Made by a program: the position numbers and the translations under genes. A stretch of DNA of 64,000 bases from JAKLIX01 sp964605655 (GTDB lineage: Bacteria; Bacteroidota; Bacteroidia; Bacteroidales; CAIXZF01), in NCBI GenBank assembly GCA_964605655.1, contig CAZSDK010000004.1, positions 1 to 64,000 of the forward strand, written 5' to 3'. The stretch's first letter is position 1. Every line of letters begins with the position of its first letter. The notes under the pieces are model-generated. The model was not told the DNA's origin. It searched no databases and was given only the letters and a program-made list of their open reading frames with translations. This document shows, in pieces, positions 26,714 through 36,123 of the stretch.

Positions 26714-29164
26714 TTATTTTCTCCTGAAATAATTGATGAGTTTACCCAGTATCCTGTTTCGGGGAGCTTCACTTTGTTCATCATAATATGAATAATCATA
26801 TCCGTAGCCATAACCTACACCATATCCGTAACCATGGCCGTAGCCGTAACCATAACCTTTGGTATAATCAAAACTTTTTGCAAGAGGTTCCAGGGAGTTG
26901 AGAATGACAGATAACCTTGAAAACTGGTTTTGAGTGATCAGACGGTCGACATTTTCTAAAAACAATTTCTTGGAGAAATTGGCTTTGATGATATATATCG
27001 GATAATCTGCGAGTTGCAGGCAACGAAGCCCGTCGGTGACCACACCCACTGGTGGTGTGTCGAGAATGATGTAGTTATAGCGGGTCTTCAGCAGATCAAG
27101 CAGCTTTTCCATGGCCGGGCCAAGGATCAGCTCCGATGGATTGGGAGGAATAGGACCTGATGTGATAAAATCGAGGTGTCCGTTCAGATAATGTTGAATA
27201 CACCTCTCCACCTCATCGATTTCGGATAAAATCGTGCTGATCCCGTGTCGGTTGCTTACCCCAAACCTTTGGTGCAACTTGGGCTTTCTCAGGTCGAGGT
27301 CGAGAAGAATGACTTTTTTCTCGGAGAAAGAAAGGACTCCTGAAAGGTTCATTGCAATGAAGGTCTTTCCTTCACCCGACACAGTGGAAGTAATGGCAAT
27401 CACCTTGGGCCCGGGAACGTTGGTGATGAATTGCAGGTTCGTCCTGATGGCCCGTAGCGACTCGGTGAAGACTGATTTTGGCTGTGAATCAACGATCATC
27501 ATCGATTCGGGCACTTCATGAGGGTACTTGGGTATGACTCCGAGTACGGGAACCGTAAGGTAACGGTTGATATCTTCCACCGAGAGTATTTCATTATGAA
27601 GCAGATACCTTACCAGAATCATGATGAAACCGATGATTCCTGCAATCAGTATACTGAAAAAATACAGGTGCTTCGATCTGGGAAAGATTGGTACGGTGGG
27701 GATATCAGAGTTCTTAAGAATGATATTCTGTGAAACGTAACCGGCCTTGGCAATGGAATAATTCGCTTTGGTTTCAATGAGCTGGTTGTAGTACTTCTCA
27801 TTAATGGAATAAATCCTCTGCAACCGTATTAATTCCAGCGCATTGTACTGGTTGCTCCCAACCGATACCTCATTTTGGTAGCTCCTGAGCAGTTCACTCA
27901 CGTTGTCTTGCTTTTCCTTGAGTTTCGTCCGGTAGGATTTTATGGTCTGTACCAGTAATTTTGTTTGGATATCAATTTGATATTGAAGCGATTTCATCTG
28001 TCCGCTCTGGCTGGTGACCGAATACTGTATCTGTTCTTTCTGCACCAGGAGGTCTCTAAGAGGGGTCAGCAACGATGTGACCGATTCTGGAAATTGTCCG
28101 ATGGATAGGTAGGCCAGTAAGCGGTATGAATCAATTTCTTTCTGTGTGGAAAGGTATTTCTCCATTTCAGACAAACCGGATTCCTCCAGGCCAAGTTTGT
28201 TGTATTGGTCCTCTATATCGCTTATTTTCATTAATATAGAGGGTATTTTCCGGATGAAGACGGAGTCAATGTTGTTGTCTTTTTTGAATTGCTGAATTTT
28301 CTCCTCTGAACTGATCAATGTGTCTTTAAGCAGGTTCAGCTGGTCATCGATAAACTGGAGGATGCTGTTGGCGCTCTCCTGCTTGTTTTCCACATCATAT
28401 TTCTGAAATTCACTGGCCAATGTGTTCAGGATGGTGGAGGCTTTCATCGGGTTACGGTCATTGAACCGGATCAGGATGGTGTTGGCGGAGGCGTCCTGAA
28501 TGGAAATCTGAAGTTGGGAAGAAATTTGGTTTACAATATTATCGGGATTGTTCAGCACGAAATAATAGGAGTCGGAGGTAAGCGCATCATAGTCCATGCT
28601 GATCTCCCTGTCGGGATTCAGGATAAATTTAAGGTCCACCTCGGGGAAATTGACCATTTCATTCTCCCTTGCCTGTTTCTTCACGTATTCCTTTCCATGC
28701 ATTGAATACGAGAATGTGCCTCTCAGCGACTGGTCGAAATGAATATAAATAGGGATGCCATATATATTTGCATCTTTCACTATTGCTGAAATGAGGTAGG
28801 GAGAGATTCCGAACTGCTCAAAACTGAGGATATTCCCTTCGACATAGTAGCTGGTGGTGAGCGGGAGTTTTTTGAAAGCGCGTTGAAGAAAAACCGGGGA
28901 ACTCAGAAGTACGATCTTCGATTGAAGCTCATCCTCGTAGAGGTTCTGCATGTTGAGGATCTTGTTGGCCTGTTCCTCACGGTTTACCTGGATGATGATA
29001 TTCGATTGGTAGATGGGGTGGGTGTACCGGAGATACAGGAAGGTCCCTGCGAAGGCAAGGATGAGCAGGATGATGACCAGCAGCAGGTTCTTTTTGGTGA
29101 TGAAGAGGAACAAGCGGATATCCAGTTCATCGTTCAGGGTGGGTATTTTCTTCTTCAGCGCCAT
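26714..29164 (-). CDS. Wzc-like polysaccharide co-polymerase/tyrosine autokinase
   Basis: An inner-membrane protein of 816 residues that controls the length and export of a polysaccharide by cycles of tyrosine phosphorylation. Order: Wzz domain with first membrane helix (LVIILLILAFAGTFLYL), a long periplasmic coiled coil (about 250-470), second helix (YFFSILIAGIIGFIMILV), and a cytoplasmic BY-kinase with Walker A STVSGEGKTF (about 595), Walker A' VILLDLDLRKPK and Walker B YIILDTPPVG. The C-terminus (about 765-796) is an unusual run in which Tyr and Gly alternate, ending YDYSYYDE. This is the tyrosine cluster for autophosphorylation, more regular than most. It sits between wza-like and rfbC genes. 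Confidence 0.93.
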   Translation of the reverse strand: MALKKKIPTLNDELDIRLFLFITKKNLLLVIILLILAFAGTFLYLRYTHPIYQSNIIIQVNREEQANKILNMQNLYEDELQSKIVLLSSPVFLQRAFKKLPLTTSYYVEGNILSFEQFGISPYLISAIVKDANIYGIPIYIHFDQSLRGTFSYSMHGKEYVKKQARENEMVNFPEVDLKFILNPDREISMDYDALTSDSYYFVLNNPDNIVNQISSQLQISIQDASANTILIRFNDRNPMKASTILNTLASEFQKYDVENKQESANSILQFIDDQLNLLKDTLISSEEKIQQFKKDNNIDSVFIRKIPSILMKISDIEDQYNKLGLEESGLSEMEKYLSTQKEIDSYRLLAYLSIGQFPESVTSLLTPLRDLLVQKEQIQYSVTSQSGQMKSLQYQIDIQTKLLVQTIKSYRTKLKEKQDNVSELLRSYQNEVSVGSNQYNALELIRLQRIYSINEKYYNQLIETKANYSIAKAGYVSQNIILKNSDIPTVPIFPRSKHLYFFSILIAGIIGFIMILVRYLLHNEILSVEDINRYLTVPVLGVIPKYPHEVPESMMIVDSQPKSVFTESLRAIRTNLQFITNVPGPKVIAITSTVSGEGKTFIAMNLSGVLSFSEKKVILLDLDLRKPKLHQRFGVSNRHGISTILSEIDEVERCIQHYLNGHLDFITSGPIPPNPSELILGPAMEKLLDLLKTRYNYIILDTPPVGVVTDGLRCLQLADYPIYIIKANFSKKLFLENVDRLITQNQFSRLSVILNSLEPLAKSFDYTKGYGYGYGHGYGYGVGYGYGYDYSYYDEQSEAPRNRILGKLINYFRRK

Positions 29165-29168
29165 GTTG

Positions 29169-29933
29169 TTATTTTAGCAAGGCCCAGATGACCAGGGCTG
29201 TAGTGACCAGCGACAGGTAGGGGGTAAGCTCCGAAAGCAGGGTCTGAGGAACTTTATATACCGGTTCCACATAGATGATATCGTTGGCCATCAATACCAG
29301 GTCGGCTTGTTTCAGGCCCTCGATTCTGGAAAGATCGATGAGAAAGACCTTCCTTTGTTCGTTCTCTCCCCTGATCAGCTTGATGCGGTAAGACTTCCCG
29401 TCGGTGATGCCTCCGGCAAGGGCCAGAGCCTCAAAGAGGGTGGTGTTGGGGTTTTCGAGCCGCACCACCTGGGCTTTCCCTCCGGCGCCTCCCGGGAAGA
29501 TCATCACCCTCTTGTTCAGGACCTGGATCCTCACAAAGGGATGATTAAAATATACCGTAAATTTTTCTTCAAGAAGCTGTTCTGCCTGACGGGTGGTGAG
29601 ACCGGCAATTTTAACGTTCCTCAGGACCGGTATGTTGATGTTCCCTTCAGCATCGATCCAGTAACTCTGTCCGGCTGCCTGGCTCTGGTCAGAACCTGAA
29701 CTTTTCACCGGGTCCAGCAACTTTTCACCATCGTTGGTGCTTAATAAAAGCGATATCTCATCATCCGGGGCAAGAACATATTCGTGGATTACGTATGCTT
29801 CAGAGATGGGTGCGTACTGGTAGTCACCCCCCGTGCGCAACATTCCGGAAGGATAGAAGGCCTTGCAGGAAGACAGCACGATCACTGCCAGGAGCAGGAT
29901 TTTATTCATGATCCCTGATAGCCCTGTTCTCAT
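29169..29933 (-). CDS. Wza-like polysaccharide export lipoprotein
   Basis: The outer-membrane export channel of a capsule or exopolysaccharide system. The 254-residue protein has a lipoprotein signal with the lipobox Cys at residue 23 (AVIVLSSCKAF), a Poly_export domain (about 50-150; YVLAPDDEISLLL, NINIPVLRNVKIAGLT) and one SLBB domain (about 155-235; VFLIDLSRIEG, NDIIYVEP). A hydrophobic C-terminus (LSLVTTALVIWALL) may cross a membrane. The ATG at 29933 overlaps the upstream glycosyltransferase stop as ATGA and has AGGA ahead of it; ATG 29909 is a possible inner start. Four bases separate it from wzc. Confidence 0.9.
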   Translation of the reverse strand: MRTGLSGIMNKILLLAVIVLSSCKAFYPSGMLRTGGDYQYAPISEAYVIHEYVLAPDDEISLLLSTNDGEKLLDPVKSSGSDQSQAAGQSYWIDAEGNINIPVLRNVKIAGLTTRQAEQLLEEKFTVYFNHPFVRIQVLNKRVMIFPGGAGGKAQVVRLENPNTTLFEALALAGGITDGKSYRIKLIRGENEQRKVFLIDLSRIEGLKQADLVLMANDIIYVEPVYKVPQTLLSELTPYLSLVTTALVIWALLK

Positions 29934-31138
29934 AAAAGTCCTGCCTTTCCCTTCTGATATATTAGCTGCATATAATGTTCTCTCATGTCGTTCACCAATC
30001 GTTTATAATGGAAACGATGTTCCACAAAATTCCATCCCTCCCTGCTCATCTCCTGCCGCAACAAGGGAGAACCGGTGAGCGACAAAAGGTTGCTGAAGAA
30101 ACCTTCTTCTTCACCAGGGTTGGAAAGCAGGGCGGTCGTTCCTTCCCAAACCATATTTTCTATGCCACCCACCCGGGTCGACACAACGGGCTTCCCTGCA
30201 GCCTGCGCTTCGATCAGGCTGACCGGGGTCCCCTCGTTGTGGGACGTCAGCACCACGATGTCCAGTCCGGCCATCACCCTGTCCATTTCAGTGATCCAGG
30301 AAGTGAAGTTCAGGACGGCATTGGGTTCTTTTACGTCGTTTGTTTCAAAAAGGATACCACTCTCAGCGGCCATTTTCTCCAGGGCGGTCCTTTCCTCCCC
30401 GTCTCCAATGATAAATGCCTTAAACCTGGTAGAGGAATTTTCGCTGAGGTGCTTTACAGCTTTGATAAACAGGGCATGGTTTTTCACAGGGACCAGCCTG
30501 CCGACGATGCCGATGGCCACTACATCCGGTTCAAGATGAAACCTGTCTCTGAACCTCTTTCTTTTTGTTTCGGTATCCTCCCGGAATTTGTCGAGATCAA
30601 ACCCCAGGGGAATGATCCTGATCTTTGAAGGATCATTGATCTTCAGCACTTTCTCCAGGTCATCCTTTTGTTTCTGGCTCAGGGCGATGATTGAGGTGGT
30701 ATGCCTGGCCAGGTATTGTTCTATGGTCTTAAAAGCAAGTGTTTTTGTCTTTGAAAAATATGATTCGAAAATGTGGCCGTGGAAGGTATGAACGCGCACC
30801 GGGACCTTTTTTCTGATGGCGGCCATTCTTCCCAGGGCGCCTGCTTTGGATGCATGGGTATGTACCAGGTCGGGTTTGAAGGAATCGATGAGGCTGCAGA
30901 TTTTTCTGTAGGCGCGATAGTCGGATCCAGGTTTGACAGACCGGGTCATCTCAGGAATGATCTGGTAATCAATGCCAAGATCCTTCAAAATATATTCAGA
31001 AGAGGCCTCTGACTCCTCACAACGCCCTCCCACAAGAAGGGTTTGGAAATCGGGTTGCAGATAACGGGTAAGGTAAGCGGCGTTATAGGTAGGCCCTCCC
31101 AGGTTAAAACGGTTCATGATTCTCAGCACCCTGGGCAT
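29930..31138 (-). CDS. glycosyltransferase family 4 (GT-B fold)
   Basis: A 402-residue GT-B enzyme that adds a sugar to the growing lipid-linked polymer or a similar acceptor. The N-terminal domain starts with RIMNRFNLGGPTYNAAYL and has PDLVHTHASKAGALGRMAA and VHTFHGHIFE. The C-terminal domain has GIVGRLVPVKNH and the donor-binding SHNEGTPVSLIEAQAAGKP with the conserved E-x7-E arrangement. It lies 3 bases after asnB and overlaps the wza-like gene by 4. The sugar and acceptor are unknown. Confidence 0.88.
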   Translation of the reverse strand: MPRVLRIMNRFNLGGPTYNAAYLTRYLQPDFQTLLVGGRCEESEASSEYILKDLGIDYQIIPEMTRSVKPGSDYRAYRKICSLIDSFKPDLVHTHASKAGALGRMAAIRKKVPVRVHTFHGHIFESYFSKTKTLAFKTIEQYLARHTTSIIALSQKQKDDLEKVLKINDPSKIRIIPLGFDLDKFREDTETKRKRFRDRFHLEPDVVAIGIVGRLVPVKNHALFIKAVKHLSENSSTRFKAFIIGDGEERTALEKMAAESGILFETNDVKEPNAVLNFTSWITEMDRVMAGLDIVVLTSHNEGTPVSLIEAQAAGKPVVSTRVGGIENMVWEGTTALLSNPGEEEGFFSNLLSLTGSPLLRQEMSREGWNFVEHRFHYKRLVNDMREHYMQLIYQKGKAGLL

Positions 31139-31141
31139 GGT

Positions 31142-33043
31142 TCATCCCTCCATGGTTCGTCTCCACCACTGCTGGAAGACCACCAGCCCCCAGGCTTGTT
31201 GTGCCGCATCCCCCGGATTACCGGAAAATAGCTTTGAAAGGAGCGTCCGGCATGCTTCGACCGAAAAGATGCCCTGTGCCTGAAGATAGTTCTCATCAAA
31301 GGCAGGCTTGACAAGGCTGTTAAAGAGCGGACCTGTCAGCCATGGATACAGCGGCACTTCGAAACCGTGTTTGGGACGGTTCAGAATCTCAGGAGGCAGT
31401 TTGGATTCCAGAGCTTTTCTAAGGATGAATTTCCCCTTCCGGCCCTGAATTTTATACCGGGGAGGCAGTGCCGCACAGTAAGCGACCAGTTCATGATCGA
31501 GAAAGGGAGACCTGATTTCAAGGTTGTGTGCCATAGACATCCTGTCGGTTTTTACCAGCATGTCGCCGGGAAGGACCATCTGAAAGTCGGTAGCCAAGAC
31601 ACGGTTCAGGTCATGAGACCCTGTAGAGAACCTGTGTAACAGTACTTTTTTCCTCCCGGCATATTCGGGGTATACTATTTTCTCATCAAAAAGTTTTCTC
31701 ACCCGGGCATCTTCCCTGATCCCTGCCCAGGTCCAGTATCTTTCCGCCTCATCCAGCGAAGCGCCCTCAAGAAATTTGATCCCTTTTCTGACCTTGTTCC
31801 CGGAAGCAGTATGCCGGTCGGAGGCGAACAGCTTTGCTACGGGTTTCATCAGGGAGAAGAGGGGTGCCAGGGTTTTTGACTTTTTTGCCAGTGCTTCGGC
31901 CCGGTGTTTCAGATATCCACCCAGCAACTCGTCTCCTCCATCGCCGCTCAGGGCCACTTTAACCTCTTTGCGTACCTCCCTGCTCAGCAGATACACCGCC
32001 AGTGCCGAGGAGTCACCGAAGGGTTCGTCGAGTCGTGAAAGCACTTCCGGCACTATCTCAAGCATGTCGCTGGTTTTCAATAGGATGGTTTGATGGTCGG
32101 TCTTAAAATGCCGGGCAACGGCTTCCGCATATTCACTCTCGTTATACAACTCATGATCGCTGAAGCCTATGGAAAAGGTCTTCAACCCGGGTTTTAGCGG
32201 GGCAGCTGCCGCTACTACCGCTGAAGAGTCGATGCCCCCGCTGAGGAAGGCGCCGAGGGGTACGTCCGAAATCAGTCGTTTTTCAACGGCCTTTTCAAAT
32301 AATGACCAGAATATTTCAGTCTCCTGTCGGAGTGTTTTCCCTTGGTTTTGATGTGGGGTATCAAAAGGAAAACTGCAAAAGGGAAGCTCTTCCATCCTGC
32401 CATTCTCACCCCATATCTTCAGATAGTGACCTGGTTTTACCTGTTTAACGCCATGAAGCGCCGTGAAAGGCTGTGGAATATAATTCAGGTGAAAGTACGC
32501 CGCCAGTGAATTCCAGTCCGGCTCCCTGGGGATTCCAAGGGCCAGAAGGCCTTGCATCTCGGAGGAGAAGGCGAGGTAATCGCTTTCTGTATAATAGTAC
32601 AAGGGTTTGACCCCGAAAGGATCTCTTGCCAGGTACCAGCAATTTTCACTGGAATGATGAATAACGATGGCAAAAAAACCGTCAAGGCTTGAAAAGGTTA
32701 CAGGACCCTTGAGGAGGAACCGCTTTAGGACGGCTTCCGTATCTCCGGCGGTGCGGTAGCTGATGCCCTGTGAAGCATCCTCTTCCCTGATCTGCTTATA
32801 ATTAAAGACCTCTCCGTTAAACAGGATAAAACTCTGTCTTTCGTCGTCGAAGAAAGGTTGGTGAGCCGCGGGTGACAGGTCGATGATGGAGAGCCTGGCA
32901 TGGGCAACGGCAAAGGCATCAGCCTGGTGGACCTGCTGATGATCCGGCCCGCGATGCGTTATGGCCTGCAGTGAAGACCCGATGCTGTTCAGCAGCGGGG
33001 CTGCCCGGGAGGACCAGGTCACGATGCCCGAGAGACCACACAA
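31142..33043 (-). CDS. asnB: asparagine synthase (glutamine-hydrolysing)
   Basis: A two-domain enzyme of 633 residues. The class II glutamine amidotransferase domain needs a free N-terminal Cys2 (MCGLSGIV) and has SIIDLSPAAHQPF and LFNGEVFNY. The synthetase domain has the PP-loop LSGGIDSSAVV and the aspartate-binding LSGDGGDELLGGY. The start codon is TTG at 33043-33041: the only codon that exposes Cys2, with the in-frame TAG of lpd just upstream and no ATG available. The family includes both asparagine synthetases and amidotransferases that modify sugars in polysaccharide loci; position next to glycosyltransferase, wza and wzc genes leaves the second role open. Confidence 0.9.
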   Translation of the reverse strand: MCGLSGIVTWSSRAAPLLNSIGSSLQAITHRGPDHQQVHQADAFAVAHARLSIIDLSPAAHQPFFDDERQSFILFNGEVFNYKQIREEDASQGISYRTAGDTEAVLKRFLLKGPVTFSSLDGFFAIVIHHSSENCWYLARDPFGVKPLYYYTESDYLAFSSEMQGLLALGIPREPDWNSLAAYFHLNYIPQPFTALHGVKQVKPGHYLKIWGENGRMEELPFCSFPFDTPHQNQGKTLRQETEIFWSLFEKAVEKRLISDVPLGAFLSGGIDSSAVVAAAAPLKPGLKTFSIGFSDHELYNESEYAEAVARHFKTDHQTILLKTSDMLEIVPEVLSRLDEPFGDSSALAVYLLSREVRKEVKVALSGDGGDELLGGYLKHRAEALAKKSKTLAPLFSLMKPVAKLFASDRHTASGNKVRKGIKFLEGASLDEAERYWTWAGIREDARVRKLFDEKIVYPEYAGRKKVLLHRFSTGSHDLNRVLATDFQMVLPGDMLVKTDRMSMAHNLEIRSPFLDHELVAYCAALPPRYKIQGRKGKFILRKALESKLPPEILNRPKHGFEVPLYPWLTGPLFNSLVKPAFDENYLQAQGIFSVEACRTLLSKLFSGNPGDAAQQAWGLVVFQQWWRRTMEG

Positions 33044-33055
33044 GGTGACGTAATG

Positions 33056-34450
33056 CTAAAGATGGATCACTTCACCGTAGGCGGCGGCCACCGCTTCCAT
33101 AATGGCTTCCGACATGGTCGGGTGGGGGTGCACCGATTTGAGGATCTCATGGCCCGTGGTCTCCAGCTTCCTGGCTACCACCACGCCTGCGATCATCTCG
33201 GTCACGTGGTCGCCGATAAGGTGAGCACCCAGCCATTCCCCGTACCTGGCATCAAAGATGACCTTTACGAAACCTTCGGTGGCTCCGGAAGCTTTTGCTT
33301 TTCCCGATGCGGTGAAAGGAAATTTGCCCACTTTCACTTCATAACCGGCTTCACGGGCATCTTTCTCCGTCATTCCTACCGAGGCCACCTCAGGAGTGGT
33401 ATAGGTGCAGGCTGGAATGTTCTTATAATCAACAGGTTCCGTATCCAGTCCCGCGATTTTCTCCACACAGGTGATCCCTTCATGAGAGGCCACATGGGCC
33501 AGTGCCGGTCCTTTGACGATGTCTCCGATGGCATAATAGCCTGCCACCGAAGTGCGGTAATATTCATCTACCAAAACCTTGCCACCTTCAGAAGCGATCC
33601 CGGTCTCCTCAAGGCCCAGTCCTTCAAGGTTGGTGCTGATGCCTACTGCCGAGAGAACGATGTCGGCTTCCAGTATTTCCTCTCCTTTTTTGGTCTTTAC
33701 CTTCAGTTTGCATCCCTGTCCGCTGGTGTCCACTTCGGTGACTTCAGAGGATGTCATCACTTTCATTCCCATTTTCTTGAATGACCGTTCCAGTTGTTTG
33801 GAGACTTCCTCATCTTCCAGTGGAACCACATTGGGAAGGAACTCCACCAGGGTCACCTTGGTGCCTATAGATTGATAGAAGTAAGCGAACTCACTTCCGA
33901 TGGCTCCTGATCCGACCACCACCATGGAGCCGGGTTTCTGAGCAAGTGTCAGCGCTTCCCGGTATCCTATGATCTTTCTCCCATCTTGTTTCAGGTTGGG
34001 AAGTTCACGGCTCCTGGCCCCGGTGGCAAGGATCACATGATCAGCCTGATAGGTCGTCGTTTTTCCTTCTGCATCGGTGATTTCCACCACTTTACCGGGT
34101 TTTATGGTTGCCTGTCCCTTAAGGAGGGTGATCTTGTTCTTGTCGAACAGGAACTGAATGCCTTTGCTCATGGCTTCAGCCACGCCACGGCTCCTGGCAA
34201 CCATGGCCTGAAGATCGGCTTCGGCCTCCCCTTTGAAAGCGATGCCATAATCGGCAGCATGTTGTACCGTATGAAAGGCCTGGGCACTCTTCAGCAAAGC
34301 CTTGGTGGGGATACATCCCCAGTTCAGGCAAATACCTCCCAGTTCCGCCTTCTCTGCCACAGCAACTTTAAAACCCAGCTGTGATGCCCTGATGGCCGCA
34401 ACATAGCCACCCGGACCGCTTCCTATAACAATTACTTGAAAATCAGACAT
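33056..34450 (-). CDS. lpdA: dihydrolipoyl dehydrogenase (E3)
   Basis: The FAD enzyme that reoxidises dihydrolipoamide in pyruvate, 2-oxoglutarate and branched-chain oxo-acid dehydrogenases or the glycine cleavage system. The 464-residue protein has the FAD motif GSGPGGYVAAIRA, the redox disulphide Cys41/Cys46 (GGICLNWGCIPTK), an NAD motif VVGSGAIGSEFAYF and the C-terminal HPHPTMSEAI with the base His. ATG 34450 is chosen over an upstream start at 34519 because MSDFQVIVIGSG begins the fold directly. No E1 or E2 gene is in the window. It stands at the head of the long minus-strand run, 12 bases before asnB. Confidence 0.94.
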   Translation of the reverse strand: MSDFQVIVIGSGPGGYVAAIRASQLGFKVAVAEKAELGGICLNWGCIPTKALLKSAQAFHTVQHAADYGIAFKGEAEADLQAMVARSRGVAEAMSKGIQFLFDKNKITLLKGQATIKPGKVVEITDAEGKTTTYQADHVILATGARSRELPNLKQDGRKIIGYREALTLAQKPGSMVVVGSGAIGSEFAYFYQSIGTKVTLVEFLPNVVPLEDEEVSKQLERSFKKMGMKVMTSSEVTEVDTSGQGCKLKVKTKKGEEILEADIVLSAVGISTNLEGLGLEETGIASEGGKVLVDEYYRTSVAGYYAIGDIVKGPALAHVASHEGITCVEKIAGLDTEPVDYKNIPACTYTTPEVASVGMTEKDAREAGYEVKVGKFPFTASGKAKASGATEGFVKVIFDARYGEWLGAHLIGDHVTEMIAGVVVARKLETTGHEILKSVHPHPTMSEAIMEAVAAAYGEVIHL

Positions 34451-34527
34451 TTTATTGATATTTTTGGTTTGATCGATCCCATTGATCCTGATGCACCCGA
34501 TAGGCAGAATGAAGATCAAAACTCAGG

Positions 34528-34535
34528 CAAAAGTA
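34528..34535 (-). promoter_or_regulatory. candidate -7 box for lpd and the genes after it
   Basis: TACTTTTG on the minus strand (34535-34528) matches TAnnTTTG fully. No TTTG is found at the expected -33 position. The predicted start near 34523 gives a leader of about 73 bases. Confidence 0.4.
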
Positions 34536-34601
34536 CCAAATATTCAGTATTCCTGATGGTGTGATCCCAGGACAGAAGATAAGGAAATGTTAAAAAAGTA
34601 T

Positions 34602-34609
34602 TAATTTTG
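34602..34609 (+). promoter_or_regulatory. candidate -7 box for the Cys/Met-metabolism gene
   Basis: TAATTTTG matches TAnnTTTG fully; the -33 position has no TTTG. The predicted start near 34614 lies 30 bases before the ATG. The rest of the 193-base divergent gap (34451-34643) shows no riboswitch-like fold that I can support. Confidence 0.4.
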
Positions 34610-34643
34610 CGCGGTTGTTTAAAGAGAAAATAATACGACTACA

Positions 34644-36107
34644 ATGGAAAACAAAGGAGTGAACTACTATGTGGAGGCTGCCCGCCGCGCCATGGAATGG
34701 CATGAAAAACAGAGGGCTGAGATGCGCCAATGCCGGTTTGATACCATCGCCGTCCACGGAATCTATTCGATGCAGGAATCCCTCGATTTCAACCAGGGCT
34801 CTTTAATTGAACCGGTTTATCTTTCTACCTCCCAGGCCTACCGTGACTCAGATGAGATGGAAGCAGCCCTGGGCTATATGATACCAACCTGGTGTTATTC
34901 ACGTATCGCCAACCCTTCGATGTACTATTACGAAGGGGTATTGGCACTTCTGGAAGGGTACGGCAGCGGGGTGGAAACCTCCTGTCTGGGGACTGCCTCA
35001 GGAATGGCTGCCATCCAGAGTGCCGTAGATCCTTTCCTGGTGGTGGACCCGAAAAGACCGGGAGCCAGGCTCAACTTCGTAGCCACCTGCCAGGTCTACG
35101 GAGGTACCTTCCAGCAATTTGCCATCAGAAAAGAAAAAGAAAGGAATATTGAGTGGAGGAAGGTGGTGCATTCCACAGATATCTCAGAATGGGAATCAAA
35201 AATTGATGAAAACACCCGCTTCCTATACGGAGAACTCCCCAGCAACCCGGGCCAGAGCTTCTTCGACCTGAAAAAAGTGATTGACCTCGGACATCAATAT
35301 AACCTTCCGGTCATTATTGACTCCACGGTGGCAACACCGGCTCTGCTTCGTCCCATCCAGCATGGAGCAGATATCGTCGTGCAAAGTGTGACCAAGTCAA
35401 TTTCGACCAGTGGTTTCACTATCTCCGGTGCAGTGATCTCAAGAAAGAACATCACCAGTAATATTGATAATGATGAGATGAAGGCCGACTTCGCCACCTA
35501 CCTGAAGCTGCTTCCCAACCGCGACAACGGTCCTAATATCTCTCCCATGAATGCAGTGCTGGCGCTCAATGATGTCAGGACCCTCCGCACCCGAATGGAC
35601 CTGGTGAGCAGGAGCACACAAACGATTGCCGAATTTCTTGAGGGGCACAAGCATATTGAAGGTGTTGATTATCTTGGACTTAAATCTCACCCCCTGCATG
35701 AACTGGCCAGTCAGTACCTGTGGCTGGCTGATTCTGAAGTCGACGAACTGTACCAGAAACCCGTGAACCGTTACGGCCACCTGATGTCGTTCCGTGTCAG
35801 GGGAGGAGCCGCTGCCACCCGGAAGGTATTTGATGCTTTCAGACGTATATACAGGGCTACCGACCTGGGAAGGATCAAATCGGTGGCTACGATACCTGCC
35901 ATCAGTACCCATTCCCAGCAGGGAGAGGAAGGAAGAAAGATCGCAGGGATACCCGATAACCTCATCCGCCTTTGTGTGGGAGGTGAAAACCCTCAGGACA
36001 TCATCCGTGATATCGACCAGGCACTTGGAACCCTTGAAGGGAAGAAGGTCTTCGTCTCCTCTCCTGAGTATTCCGCCGGAGGGGCTTCGTCGGCCAAGCT
36101 ACAGTAA
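34644..36107 (+). CDS. Cys/Met metabolism PLP-dependent enzyme
   Basis: A 487-residue fold-type I PLP enzyme of the cystathionine gamma-synthase/O-acetylhomoserine sulfhydrylase/methionine gamma-lyase family. The PLP lysine is Lys251 in QSVTKSISTSG; other family marks are the YSRIANPS loop, GTASGMAAIQSAV, and the Asp of VIIDSTVATPAL that pairs with the pyridine nitrogen. It is about 80 residues longer than typical members, with an extra N-terminal helix (YYVEAARRAMEWHEKQRAEMR) and a longer C-terminus. Which reaction it catalyses cannot be settled by eye. The thrC and thrH genes directly after it favour a homoserine-derived substrate, such as O-acetyl- or O-succinylhomoserine on the way to methionine. 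Confidence 0.85.
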   Translation: MENKGVNYYVEAARRAMEWHEKQRAEMRQCRFDTIAVHGIYSMQESLDFNQGSLIEPVYLSTSQAYRDSDEMEAALGYMIPTWCYSRIANPSMYYYEGVLALLEGYGSGVETSCLGTASGMAAIQSAVDPFLVVDPKRPGARLNFVATCQVYGGTFQQFAIRKEKERNIEWRKVVHSTDISEWESKIDENTRFLYGELPSNPGQSFFDLKKVIDLGHQYNLPVIIDSTVATPALLRPIQHGADIVVQSVTKSISTSGFTISGAVISRKNITSNIDNDEMKADFATYLKLLPNRDNGPNISPMNAVLALNDVRTLRTRMDLVSRSTQTIAEFLEGHKHIEGVDYLGLKSHPLHELASQYLWLADSEVDELYQKPVNRYGHLMSFRVRGGAAATRKVFDAFRRIYRATDLGRIKSVATIPAISTHSQQGEEGRKIAGIPDNLIRLCVGGENPQDIIRDIDQALGTLEGKKVFVSSPEYSAGGASSAKLQ

Positions 36108-36123
36108 ATCAATTTTCTACTAT

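Noticed and set aside
34451..34643. A SAM or other riboswitch ahead of the Cys/Met-metabolism gene
   Set aside because: The leader after the predicted start is about 30 bases, too short, and no fold could be supported.
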